From DALYJJ01 sp031969915 (GTDB taxonomy: Bacteria > Acidobacteriota > Terriglobia > Bryobacterales > Bryobacteraceae): DNA of 64,000 nucleotides. The position numbers and the translations under genes were made by a program. How positions within the stretch are numbered: position 1 is the stretch's first letter; each line of letters opens with the position of its first letter. Positions 8,760 to 15,369 of this stretch are shown piece by piece. Where the stretch lies: assembly GCA_031969915.1 (NCBI GenBank), contig DALYJJ010000012.1, positions 1 to 64,000 on the forward strand, written 5' to 3'. The notes under the pieces were generated by a model. The model ran no database searches. It was given only the letters and a program-made list of their open reading frames with translations, and was not told the origin of the DNA.

Positions 8760-9197
8760 TTGCGGCTTGTGTTGGACACAGACGTCCTGGTGGCGGCGCT
8801 TCGCAGTGACCGAGGAGCGTCTCGGCAACTTCTTCTGTGCGCTCTGGACCAAAGGGTTGAGCTTCTCGTCTCGGTGCCGTTGATGGTGGAGTATGAAGCC
8901 GTCCTGACGCGGCGCGAACATCTGGACGCCAGTGGGTTGAACGCACGTGAGATGAATGACATCCTCGACGCGCTGGCGAAAGTGGCGGTGCGCGTACCCC
9001 TGCGGTTCCTTTGGCGTCCGCGACTGAAAGACCCGGCGGACGAGATGGTATTGGAGACAGCCGTTAACGGAAGGGCACACTGGTTAGTGACGTTCAACCT
9101 GCGGCACCTGGCCGCTGCTGCTGGAGAGTTTGGGATAAGAGCGGCGAAGCCTGGAGAATTGTGGACGGAGGTTCAAAAGCGGGATGAGAAAAAGTAA
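8760..9197 (+). CDS. PIN-domain toxin (putative TA toxin, PIN family)
   Basis: A 145-residue PIN-domain RNase. LVLDTDVLVAAL carries the first Asp, VPLMVEYEAVL the conserved Glu, and LKDPADEMVLETAVNG the third acidic pair. The tail TFNLRHL is typical of the 'PIN family toxin component' group. The start is TTG 8760, because a stop codon (TGA) lies just upstream in frame. The metal-binding residues are present, so it is probably active against RNA. The gene overlaps the antitoxin by 14 bases, with the toxin first. Confidence 0.85.
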   Translation: MRLVLDTDVLVAALRSDRGASRQLLLCALDQRVELLVSVPLMVEYEAVLTRREHLDASGLNAREMNDILDALAKVAVRVPLRFLWRPRLKDPADEMVLETAVNGRAHWLVTFNLRHLAAAAGEFGIRAAKPGELWTEVQKRDEKK

Positions 9198-9432
9198 TGT
9201 GGCATTGCGTCTGCAGGAGTCCTTACTCGCCGAAGCGCGAAGCGTCGCGGAGGCCGAGGGCGTCGCTTTGAATCAGTTCATCAACGTAGCTGTGGCGGAA
9301 AAACTCTCCGCGTTGCGAACGGAAGATTATTTTCGCGAGCGCGCCGGGCGGGGTAACGTGGCGAAGGTGAAACGACTACTCAATCGCGCAGGTAAGGGAA
9401 AGCCGCCCGTTCCAGGAGATGAACTCGGTTGA
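9184..9432 (+). CDS. ribbon-helix-helix-like antitoxin paired with PIN toxin
   Basis: An 82-residue protein starting SNVALRLQESLLAEARSVA, then GVALNQFINVAVAEKL, a standard Arc/CopG-type ribbon-helix-helix as found in HicB-like antitoxins. The basic C-terminal half (AKVKRLLNRAGKGKPP) would contact the toxin. Toxin-first order and overlap indicate translational coupling. This is one of the intact modules in the island. Confidence 0.8.
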   Translation: MRKSNVALRLQESLLAEARSVAEAEGVALNQFINVAVAEKLSALRTEDYFRERAGRGNVAKVKRLLNRAGKGKPPVPGDELG

Positions 9433-9484
9433 ATCGGGAACGGGTTCCGACGATGGCCTTCCTTCAATCCCGGCAGGCGAGCTG

Positions 9485-9700
9485 CTAGGCTGCGGCGATT
9501 TCCACTGTGCCCGCCCAACTCGACGGTGCAGGCACGGCAAAGCCCTCAGCCTTTAGTCCTTCGATGTGAAATTCGACGGCGTCGCGGATCAGAGACTCCA
9601 CTTCCTCGCGGGAATCGCCTGCGGCGATTACGCCGGGCAGATCGGGGACGTAGGCGCCCCAAGTGGAATCGCCCCGTTCGTAGATCACGGTATACGTCAT
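9485..9700 (-). CDS. hicB: HicB antitoxin
   Basis: A 71-residue HicB-family protein: TYTVIYERGDSTWGAYVPDL, PGVIAAGDSREEVESLIRDA, and VEFHIEGLKAEGF. Here the partial RNase-H fold forms the toxin-binding part. There is no separate ribbon-helix-helix tail, so it belongs to the short HicB type. It follows hicA by 4 bases on the same strand and looks intact. Confidence 0.9.
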   Translation of the reverse strand: MTYTVIYERGDSTWGAYVPDLPGVIAAGDSREEVESLIRDAVEFHIEGLKAEGFAVPAPSSWAGTVEIAAA

Positions 9701-9704
9701 TGCT

Positions 9705-9896
9705 CTAGTCTCCTTCCAGATCCGCTGCCTTCAGAATAGCCCGTAGCGTACCAATCGGCACGTCTTTGCCGAGATGTCCCGCCACCGTGACAACCGAAGG
9801 CTTGTTTGGATGCTTGAACTGACGGTGGCTGCCCCTGGTCGAGCGCAGCACCCACCCGGCGGACTCCAACTTGCGAATGAGGTCCCGAACTCTCAC
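9705..9896 (-). CDS. hicA: HicA toxin (mRNA interferase)
   Basis: Start set at GTG 9896, which gives a normal 63-residue HicA. It begins VRVRDLIRKLESAGWVLRST, continues GSHRQFKHPNKPSVVTVAGH with the catalytic His, and ends GTLRAILKAADLEGD. HicA folds as a double-stranded-RNA-binding domain and cleaves mRNA. The longer reading from 10082 adds sequence with no HicA similarity. With hicB downstream the module appears complete. Confidence 0.88.
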   Translation of the reverse strand: MRVRDLIRKLESAGWVLRSTRGSHRQFKHPNKPSVVTVAGHLGKDVPIGTLRAILKAADLEGD

Positions 9897-10071
9897 GCCC
9901 TGATCGTAACGCAGGTAGACAGAGAATCCGCCTCCACCTGCTTTTATGATGCGGGAGCCATGCCGTCGACCCCGCGCAAGGGCCGGCGGGATGCGCAGCA
10001 CCGCGGAGGTGAGCGGAGCCTGCGGGGTGAGAGCGCGGCATCGCACAGACGAGTGATAAGATCGCGTGGCA

Positions 10072-10581
10072 ATGCGGATCACTCACTTCTTACTGACGAT
10101 GGGCGCGATTGCCGGTCTGGCGGCGCAGGATTCGATGACGGATGCCGGCGCGGGATGGGCGCCGGAGTTCAAGATGGCGGGGCGCCAGATCATCGCGCTC
10201 GCGGAGGCGATTCCGGCGGAGAAGTTCGAGTGGCGTCCAGGCCCCGGCGTGCGCAGCGTGCGCGAGGTGCTGATCCATACGGCCTCGGGGAATTACTTTT
10301 TCCTCAGGTCGATGGGCGTGAAGGCCGGCGAGGATCTACCGAAGGATCCGGGAAAGAATGTCATCGCGAAGGTGGACGTGGTGCGATGGCTCAGGGCGTC
10401 GTTCGAAGCGGTGCAGGAGAGCTATCCGAAAATCGACCAGCAGAAGGCGGTGAAGTTTCTGGGACACGACGCGACGTGCGAAGGGGTGCTGGTGCGGGCC
10501 CTGGCGCATGCGAACGAGCACTTGGGGCAGATGATCGCGTATGCACGGATGAATGGGGTCGTGCCGCCGTGGTCGAAGTGA
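10072..10581 (+). CDS. exported DinB-like metal-binding protein
   Basis: A 169-residue protein with a short N-terminal signal peptide (MRITHFLLTMGAIAGLAAQ) and a four-helix DinB/YfiT-type domain. The metal-binding histidines are His-69 (VREVLIHTA) and the pair His-146/His-150 (RALAHANEHLGQM). DinB-like proteins include bacillithiol- and mycothiol-dependent transferases, but exported acidobacterial members have no known substrate. ATG 10072 is chosen over the in-frame GTG at 10066. It carries no TA feature and is cargo in the island. Confidence 0.82.
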   Translation: MRITHFLLTMGAIAGLAAQDSMTDAGAGWAPEFKMAGRQIIALAEAIPAEKFEWRPGPGVRSVREVLIHTASGNYFFLRSMGVKAGEDLPKDPGKNVIAKVDVVRWLRASFEAVQESYPKIDQQKAVKFLGHDATCEGVLVRALAHANEHLGQMIAYARMNGVVPPWSK

Positions 10582-10587
10582 GGTGGT

Positions 10588-10740
10588 GATCCAGCCCCAG
10601 GACGAGGTTCTGGTAATCCGGGACGCGCCACCGATCCGGGCGGAGCCGGGCGTTTGTCGCCCCTTCGCCGTTGATCGTGATCTAAACTGAAGTTGTGCCA
10701 GAAATGGACATCCAGATCGTGTCAAACGAGGCAGGGGAGC
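10588..10740. repeat. R1 dispersed repeat, copy A (with antitoxin promoter and start)
   Basis: 10588-10671 matches copy C (4894-4978). 10603-10740 matches copy B (12169-12306) over 138 bp with only about four mismatches. The A/B match therefore extends past the R1 core through the promoter region and into the first 46 bases of the downstream antitoxin gene. This copy is probably the parent of copy B because here the antitoxin gene continues intact. Confidence 0.85.
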
Positions 10741-10904
10741 CTACTGCCGTAATCGTACCGATCGCGTTATGGAAGGAGATTGCCTCGGAGCGCGAAACGG
10801 CGTACCTCGTCAAATCGGAGGCGATGAAGCGGCGATTGGAGGCCGCGCTTGAACGGCGGAGCGGCATAGCGCTTGATGACGCAGTCGCGAAACTTGGTTT
10901 GTGA
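10695..10904 (+). CDS. antitoxin of YoeB-type module
   Basis: A 69-residue protein (MDIQIVSNEAGEPTAVIVPI, ALWKEIASERETAYLVKSEA), related to small Phd/YefM-like or StbD-like antitoxins. The start is GTG 10695; ATG 10704 is the alternative. The last bases overlap the toxin start (GTGA at 10901). Its 5' end and upstream region are duplicated at 12169-12306. Confidence 0.75.
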   Translation: MPEMDIQIVSNEAGEPTAVIVPIALWKEIASERETAYLVKSEAMKRRLEAALERRSGIALDDAVAKLGL

Positions 10905-11158
10905 GAAGCATCGAGTTCGACGCGTCGGCGTTCGAGGATCTGGCGTGGTGGGCTGAACAGGATCGGTCGCAAGCCCTCAGAATTGTCCGGCTCATCCGCG
11001 ACGTGCAGCGCGAGCCGTTTTCTGGAGTTGGCAAACCGGAACCGCTCAAGCATGAGTTGGCTGGCTGCTGGTCAAGGCGAATCGATCAGGAGCATAGACT
11101 CGTGTACCAGGTTCTCCCGAACACGGTCCGGATTCTTGCGTGCCGGTACCACTACTAG
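10901..11158 (+). CDS. YoeB/Txe-family toxin
   Basis: An 85-residue protein that matches the Txe/YoeB family throughout: FDASAFEDLAWWAEQDRSQA, LRIVRLIRDVQREPFSGVGK, PEPLKHELAGCWSRRIDQEH, and the ending RLVYQVLPNTVRILACRYHY. The catalytic Glu, Arg and His and the C-terminal Tyr are present. YoeB toxins cut mRNA at the ribosomal A site. GTG start overlaps the antitoxin stop. The module is intact. Confidence 0.9.
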   Translation: MRSIEFDASAFEDLAWWAEQDRSQALRIVRLIRDVQREPFSGVGKPEPLKHELAGCWSRRIDQEHRLVYQVLPNTVRILACRYHY

Positions 11159-11230
11159 ACGCGATCATCTGTCGTTGGCTAGTTTCTGCGGCTAACCAAG
11201 GACTTCGGTCCGATCGAAGTGGGCAAGGTG

Positions 11231-11448
11231 GCGGGGGCGACGGGATGAACGAGATCTCCAACCGGTTGAGCGAAGTGAGACGGGCGCGGGGGGAGAGCGC
11301 GGCGGATCTGGCGCACCGGGTGGGAGTGAGCCGGCAGGCGATTCACGCGATGGAGGCGGGCGGGTACTCGCCGAATACGGCGGTGGCGTTGAAGCTGGCT
11401 CGGGAGTTGGAAGTCCCGGTGGAGGAGCTGTTCTGGCTGGACGAGTCG
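11231..11448. repeat. R2 direct repeat, copy A (218 bp)
   Basis: Reading base by base, 11231-11448 appears identical to 13165-13382. It covers 14 bases before the ATG and the first 68 codons of the HTH regulator. The spacing between copies is 1934 bp. The match ends abruptly inside a codon region (GACGAGTCG), after which the two loci diverge. Confidence 0.93.
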
Positions 11449-11712
11449 GAGGGTGCAACGCTGGAACCAGGCTGGCGAGGGGGTGAGTGTATGCGGACAG
11501 TCTTGCTGCCTTTTGCGGTCCTCGGGCTGGCTTTCGCGGGCGACGAACAGCGCCTGGATCTGTGCCGATTAATGCGTGAGCCCGCTAAGTTAGCTGGCAA
11601 GGTGGTGGAGGTGAAGGGATACTTGAAGCCACTCATGCACGGCACCTACCTCAAGCAGGAAGGTTGCGAACTGTTGTCCTGCCTCAATGGTGGGTTTATG
11701 CTGAAGATATGA
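11245..11712 (+). pseudogene. chimeric HTH fragment fused to an unrelated secreted-protein fragment
   Basis: Codons 1-68 are an exact copy of the XRE-type HTH domain of the regulator at 13179. After 11448 the frame enters unrelated sequence containing a second ATG near 11491 (MRTVLLPFAVLGLAFAGDEQ), which looks like a signal peptide of a different small protein that itself seems cut short. The stop overlaps the next start (ATGA at 11709). It is open and could be translated, either as an HTH-only protein or as a separate short exported peptide. It most likely arose by recombination. Confidence 0.7.
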
Positions 11713-11915
11713 GCCGCCAAACGAGCCAGTTGTTTGAGGCATTCGAAGCGTTGCCGGCTGAGGAGCAGCGGGCCTTCACAGCCGAGTTCTTCCGCCGGGC
11801 GATCCCATTCGATTCTGGCCCACTCGACGACGAAGAGACGGCTCGTGCCGCCGACGAAATCTTCAGCATGCTGGATGCGGAAGAGGCGGACGAACATGAC
11901 GCCCCTTCGCGGTGA
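11709..11915 (+). CDS. antitoxin paired with truncated PemK-like toxin
   Basis: A 68-residue acidic protein (SRQTSQLFEAFEALPAEEQR, AFTAEFFRRAIPFDSGPLDD), of a type often found directly before PemK/MazF toxins. The ATG overlaps the stop of the chimeric HTH frame, and the 3' end overlaps the toxin start at 11896 by 20 bases. It looks complete although the toxin C-terminus has been replaced. Confidence 0.65.
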   Translation: MSRQTSQLFEAFEALPAEEQRAFTAEFFRRAIPFDSGPLDDEETARAADEIFSMLDAEEADEHDAPSR

Positions 11916-12246
11916 GGTATGGCTGTGGGACCTCGGCGTGGTCGAGAAGGTCAGGCCCGCTCTCGTCGTGAGTTCCAGTTATGGGGACCTTGATCGGGCG
12001 CTGGTCACAGTCGTTCCGCATACCACCAGTTTGCGTGGATCGGAGTTCGAGATCGCAGTTCCGGTCGCGTTCCTGAAACCCGGCGCCTTCTTGGTGCAAA
12101 ACGTCGCAACCTATCCTGTGGTTCGTGCAATCCGCAAGCTCGGCGTATTGAAGAAGGAGCAGTTTGATCGAGGTTCTGGTAATCCGGGACGCGCCACCGA
12201 TCCGGGCGGAGCCGGGCGTTCGTCGCCCCTTCGCCGTTACTCGTGA
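11896..12246 (+). pseudogene. PemK/MazF-type toxin with C-terminus replaced by repeat R1
   Basis: Residues 1-91 are a good PemK/MazF toxin: LRGEVWLWDLGVVEKVRPAL, VTVVPHTTSLRGSEFEIAVP, and AIRKLGVLKKEQFDR. At about 12169 the coding sequence runs into repeat R1 copy B, and 24 foreign residues follow to the stop at 12244-12246. A normal toxin would end about 15-20 residues after this point in a final helix. The fold core may survive, so loss of activity is likely but not certain. Confidence 0.75.
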
Positions 12247-12306
12247 TCTAAACTGAAGTTGTGCCAGAAACGGACATCCAGATCGTGTCAAACGAGGCAG
12301 GGGAGC
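12169..12306. repeat. R1 dispersed repeat, copy B (138 bp, includes antitoxin 5' fragment)
   Basis: Nearly identical to 10603-10740 (about four mismatches). It starts inside the PemK-like toxin and ends at a GGGGAGC shared with copy A, after which sequences differ. The last 46 bases (12261-12306) are the GTG start and first 15 codons of the YoeB-module antitoxin, with no continuation. This is direct evidence of a short recombination tract pasted into a TA gene. Confidence 0.88.
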
Positions 12307-12333
12307 TTGTGGCGTTCGGATTGGCCATTCGAT

Positions 12334-12678
12334 CTAAAAGCCGAAGAGTGGCCTTAACCGCTCCCTTACCTCGGTGACAACTCCGAGGGACGCCTTGGAC
12401 TCGAAAGCGACTTTGCGGGCCTGCCAGTCGAGGTTCTTGACGTGGTCCGCGAGAACCACTCCGCTGATGGTTCCACCTGGTGGGATCACGACCTCAAACG
12501 GGTAGCCCTTGACTTGGCTTGTGATCGGACAGGCTAACGCCAGCCGGGCTTTGACGTTGTACGACCGCGGGGATAGGATGAGGGCCGGGCGTCGGCCGCC
12601 TTGCTCACGACCGGCTTGCGGATCGAAGGTCAACCACACGAAGTCGCCCGTGTCGGGAACATATGGGCGATCTACCAC
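12334..12678 (-). CDS. mazF: MazF toxin (endoribonuclease)
   Basis: A 114-residue MazF close to the E. coli type: YVPDTGDFVWLTFDPQAGRE, GGRRPALILSPRSYN, CPITSQVKGYPFEVVIPPGG, SGVVLADHVKNLDWQARKV. The start is taken as GTG 12678, matching the family N-terminus; an upstream in-frame ATG at 12705 lies inside mazE. It overlaps mazE by 7 bases. MazF cuts single-stranded mRNA at short motifs. All conserved core residues appear present. Confidence 0.92.
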   Translation of the reverse strand: MVDRPYVPDTGDFVWLTFDPQAGREQGGRRPALILSPRSYNVKARLALACPITSQVKGYPFEVVIPPGGTISGVVLADHVKNLDWQARKVAFESKASLGVVTEVRERLRPLFGF

Positions 12679-12917
12679 GGTTCGCGTCCGGAGGGCTTGC
12701 CCCAATCCGTTTCATCGTGCCGGTTGCGCGGAGTGATCTTCCCCACCAGATCGTCGAGCGAGTAGGTGGGACGTGCCGCGCGAACGATGATCGCGCCATC
12801 CTTGACCGACACCTCCACGGTGTCGCCTTCGCCGATCCGGGCTTCTGAAGCCACAGCCTTGGGGAGGCGCAGCCCTAGGCTATTTCCCCACCGTGCAATC
12901 TGGGTTGACGTTTGCAT
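12672..12917 (-). CDS. mazE: MazE antitoxin
   Basis: An 81-residue AbrB-type antitoxin: QIARWGNSLGLRLPKAVASE, GDTVEVSVKDGAIIVRAARP, then YSLDDLVGKITPRNRHDETD, the MazF-binding tail. The ATG at 12917 is preferred to an upstream ATG at 12959, which would place the promoter inside the gene. It is transcribed with mazF and probably autoregulated through the upstream sites. Confidence 0.92.
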   Translation of the reverse strand: MQTSTQIARWGNSLGLRLPKAVASEARIGEGDTVEVSVKDGAIIVRAARPTYSLDDLVGKITPRNRHDETDWGKPSGREPW

Positions 12918-12929
12918 GTATCTACAATG

Positions 12930-12954
12930 AGTATACCACCGCTTGTGGCGGAAG
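12930..12954 (-). promoter_or_regulatory. mazEF promoter: TATACT -10 box and small inverted repeat
   Basis: On the minus strand TATACT (12930-12935) lies 12 bases before the mazE ATG, so the transcript would have a very short leader. Just upstream is CCGC-CACAA-GCGG, a 4-bp inverted repeat suitable for MazE or MazEF binding. No good -35 hexamer is visible, as expected for a repressed or activated promoter. Confidence 0.45.
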
Positions 12955-13164
12955 ATCATTCGCAGTCACTCTCGTGAAGCCCCCGTTCCGGAGATCGTTG
13001 TTCCGAAGGGTTGCGGATAAAGAACGAGTAGTCGTTAGCGTTTAGCGAAGGGGCACGGGCGAAGGGCGACGGCGGCAGGGCTGTGGCGTCAGGCTGCCCG
13101 GCGGGGCCGGGAGTATTCGACAATGAACGGGAAGCGGGGCGGGGCCTCCGGGATCCGCGGCTTC

Positions 13165-13382
13165 GCGGGGGCGACGGGATGAACGAGATCTCCAACCGGT
13201 TGAGCGAAGTGAGACGGGCGCGGGGGGAGAGCGCGGCGGATCTGGCGCACCGGGTGGGAGTGAGCCGGCAGGCGATTCACGCGATGGAGGCGGGCGGGTA
13301 CTCGCCGAATACGGCGGTGGCGTTGAAGCTGGCTCGGGAGTTGGAAGTCCCGGTGGAGGAGCTGTTCTGGCTGGACGAGTCG
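13165..13382. repeat. R2 direct repeat, copy B (218 bp, inside intact regulator)
   Basis: Second copy of the 218-bp repeat, identical to 11231-11448. This copy is the source, because it continues into a complete gene. The sequence between the copies (11449-13164) holds a broken and an intact TA module. Confidence 0.93.
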
Positions 13383-14288
13383 CAGCGCTGGCCGGGTCCG
13401 GCGGGGGCGGTGCCGGCGAGTGTGTTGAGCGCGACGCCGGTGGAAGACGGTCAGGCGCTGCGGCTGTGCCGGGTGGGCGGGCGGATGGTGGGGGTCCCGG
13501 CGAAAGCGGTGCCGTACTTTCTGCCGGAAGCGGACGGCATGGTGGTGAAAGGGGGCCGCGCGGCGCCGTTGTTCACGAGCGAAGAAGACGACGGGCGGCG
13601 GCTGGTGGTGGCGGGATGCGATCCGGCGATCGGGCTACTGGGGCGGACGGTGGAGCGGGAGAGCGGCGTGGATTTCGTACCCGCGCCGGCATCGAGCCGG
13701 CTGGCGCTGCGATGGCTGATGGAGGGCAAGGTTCAGGTGGCGGGGTCGCACTTGAAGGACCCGGAGAGCGGGGAGTTCAACGTCCCGATCCTGCGCCGCG
13801 AGTATCCGGGCGAGGACCTGGTGGTGGTGACTTTCGCGCGGTGGGACGAAGGGATCGTGACGGCGCGGGGGAATCCGAAGGAGATCCGGGAGATCGGCGA
13901 TCTGGCGCGGGGCGACGTGCGGCTGATGAATCGCGAGACGGGGTCCGGGAGCCGCGCGCTGCTGGACCGGGAACTGGCGGCGGCGGGCGTATCGAAGACG
14001 CGCGTGGCGGGATACGAGCGCGTGGCGTACGGACACCTGGCGGCGGCGTATGCGGTGGTGAGCGGAGAAGCGGACGCGTGTATCGCGGCGCGATCGGCGG
14101 CGCAGGCGTTCGGGCTGGCGTTCCAGTCGCTGGAGGCGGAGCGCTACGATTTCGTGCTGACACGCCCGGCGCTGGAGCTGCAGGCGGTGCAGGCGCTGCT
14201 GGACGTTTTGCAGAAAACGAGCCTGCGGCGCAAGCTGGAGCGGCTGGCGGGGTATGACACGACGCAGACGGGAGCGACGGTGGCGTGA
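13179..14288 (+). CDS. XRE-HTH regulator with periplasmic-binding-protein-like (molybdate-type) domain
   Basis: A 369-residue protein. Residues 5-65 are an XRE-type helix-turn-helix (RRARGESAADLAHRVGVSRQ, AIHAMEAGGYSPNTAVALKL). Residues about 150-350 are a PBP-like domain related to MoeA-linked and ModE-like molybdate/tungstate-binding regulators: LVVAGCDPAIGLLGRTVE, GSHLKDPESGEFNVP, RETGSGSRALLDREL. These proteins probably sense an oxyanion or cofactor and control transport or cofactor genes. No transporter lies nearby. The start at 13179 is shared with the duplicated copy at 11245. The ligand is inference. Confidence 0.85.
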   Translation: MNEISNRLSEVRRARGESAADLAHRVGVSRQAIHAMEAGGYSPNTAVALKLARELEVPVEELFWLDESQRWPGPAGAVPASVLSATPVEDGQALRLCRVGGRMVGVPAKAVPYFLPEADGMVVKGGRAAPLFTSEEDDGRRLVVAGCDPAIGLLGRTVERESGVDFVPAPASSRLALRWLMEGKVQVAGSHLKDPESGEFNVPILRREYPGEDLVVVTFARWDEGIVTARGNPKEIREIGDLARGDVRLMNRETGSGSRALLDRELAAAGVSKTRVAGYERVAYGHLAAAYAVVSGEADACIAARSAAQAFGLAFQSLEAERYDFVLTRPALELQAVQALLDVLQKTSLRRKLERLAGYDTTQTGATVA

Positions 14289-14310
14289 GGAGGAGGCGGC
14301 GGCAGGGGCT

Positions 14311-14667
14311 TCAGGCCCCGCGGTAGATGCAGCCCGAGGTGCAGGTTTCGTGCACCACCACCTTCGACAGCAGGGGCAAGGCGGGGCGGAGCTTCACCCA
14401 GATCCAGCGGGCGAGGTTTTCCGAGGTCGGGTTGTGCAAGCCGTCCACATCGTTCAAGCAATGATGATCCAGCAGGTCGTAGAGGGGCTGGAACGCCTTC
14501 TTGAGATCGGCGAAGTCCATGACCCAGCCGCTTTCCTCGCCCACGTCACCGCTGACGTGGATCTCAATGCGGAACGAGTGGCCGTGAAGCCGCCGGCACT
14601 TGTGGCCCTCGGGGACGTTGGGGAGCCAGTGCGCGGCTTCGATGGTGAAGGCCTTGAAGATCTCCAT
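14311..14667 (-). CDS. queD: 6-carboxy-5,6,7,8-tetrahydropterin synthase (QueD/PTPS family)
   Basis: A 118-residue protein with the complete QueD/PTPS pattern: FTIEAAHWLPNVPEGHKCRR with the first zinc-binding His and catalytic Cys, LHGHSF with the other two zinc His, GWVMDFADLK, CLNDVDGLHNPTSENLARWI, and VHETCTSGCIYRG. The enzyme converts dihydroneopterin triphosphate to carboxytetrahydropterin in queuosine and 7-deazapurine synthesis. No other que genes are seen nearby. It is convergent with the HTH regulator. Confidence 0.92.
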   Translation of the reverse strand: MEIFKAFTIEAAHWLPNVPEGHKCRRLHGHSFRIEIHVSGDVGEESGWVMDFADLKKAFQPLYDLLDHHCLNDVDGLHNPTSENLARWIWVKLRPALPLLSKVVVHETCTSGCIYRGA

Positions 14668-14713
14668 GGGTTACGAGAAGGGGCGTGCCGGGCGGCCCAC
14701 CCCTGTCTGGCGT

Positions 14714-15325
14714 TTACTTCTTCGCGGCCAGGTAGCGCTTGTCGACGGCGGCCCAGTTGATCACGTTGAACCAGGCGGTGATGTAGTCCGGCCGGCGATT
14801 CTGGTACTTCAAGTAGTAGGCGTGCTCCCACACGTCGAGGCCGAGGATGGGCGTGTCTCCGGTCATGACCGGCGAATCCTGGTTGGCGGTGGAGTAGATT
14901 TCGAGGGCACCGTTCTTGAGGACCAGCCAGGCCCAGCCGGAACCGAAGCGGGTGACGGCGGCGTTGGTGAGCTTCTCCTTGAAGCCGTCATAGCCGCCGA
15001 AGGTGTTGTTGATGGCATCGCCGATGGCGCCGGCGGGGGCGCCGCCGCCGTGGCCCATGATTTCCCAAAACAGGCTGTGGTTGTGATGGCCGCCGCCGTT
15101 GTTGCGGACGGCGGTTTTGATGCTTTCCGGCACCTTGGCGAGGTTGCCGGCCAACAGGTCTTCGAGCGGCGCGGCGGCCAGTTCGGGCGCGGATTCGAGC
15201 GCCTTATTGAGATTCGTCACGTAGGCGTTGTGATGCTTGCCGTGATGAATCTCCATGGTTGTCTTGTCGATGTAGGGCTCCAGCGCATCGTGCTGATACG
15301 GCAGAGCGGGCAGAGTGAATGGCAT
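14714..15325 (-). CDS. sod: superoxide dismutase, Fe/Mn type
   Basis: A 203-residue protein covering the whole Fe/Mn-SOD family: FTLPALPYQHDALEPYID, EIHHGKHHNAYV, then NHSLFWEIM, GSGWAWLVL, and DVWEHAYYLKYQNRRPDY. Metal ligands are His-27, His-83, Asp-164 and His-168. The GGGGHH...G pattern and GHGGGAP resemble Mn-type enzymes, but metal choice cannot be fixed by eye. No signal peptide, so cytoplasmic. It lies 46 bases upstream of queD on the same strand. Confidence 0.95.
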   Translation of the reverse strand: MPFTLPALPYQHDALEPYIDKTTMEIHHGKHHNAYVTNLNKALESAPELAAAPLEDLLAGNLAKVPESIKTAVRNNGGGHHNHSLFWEIMGHGGGAPAGAIGDAINNTFGGYDGFKEKLTNAAVTRFGSGWAWLVLKNGALEIYSTANQDSPVMTGDTPILGLDVWEHAYYLKYQNRRPDYITAWFNVINWAAVDKRYLAAKK

Positions 15326-15369
15326 GGGTCCTCAGTAGCCTCCTCAGTAGAGTTGTCTTGTCCCAGAGA

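Noticed and set aside
4894..12306. R1 copies as a CRISPR-like array
   Set aside because: Only three copies, thousands of bases apart and of unequal length, and no cas genes are present.
11449..13164. A composite transposon between the R2 repeats
   Set aside because: No transposase, terminal inverted repeats or target duplication is visible; the repeats are pieces of the regulator gene, so homologous or illegitimate recombination is simpler.
14295..14322. GGGGC-TTCAG-GCCCC hairpin as a terminator between the HTH regulator and queD
   Set aside because: The stem is short, overlaps the queD 3' end and has no run of T on either strand.
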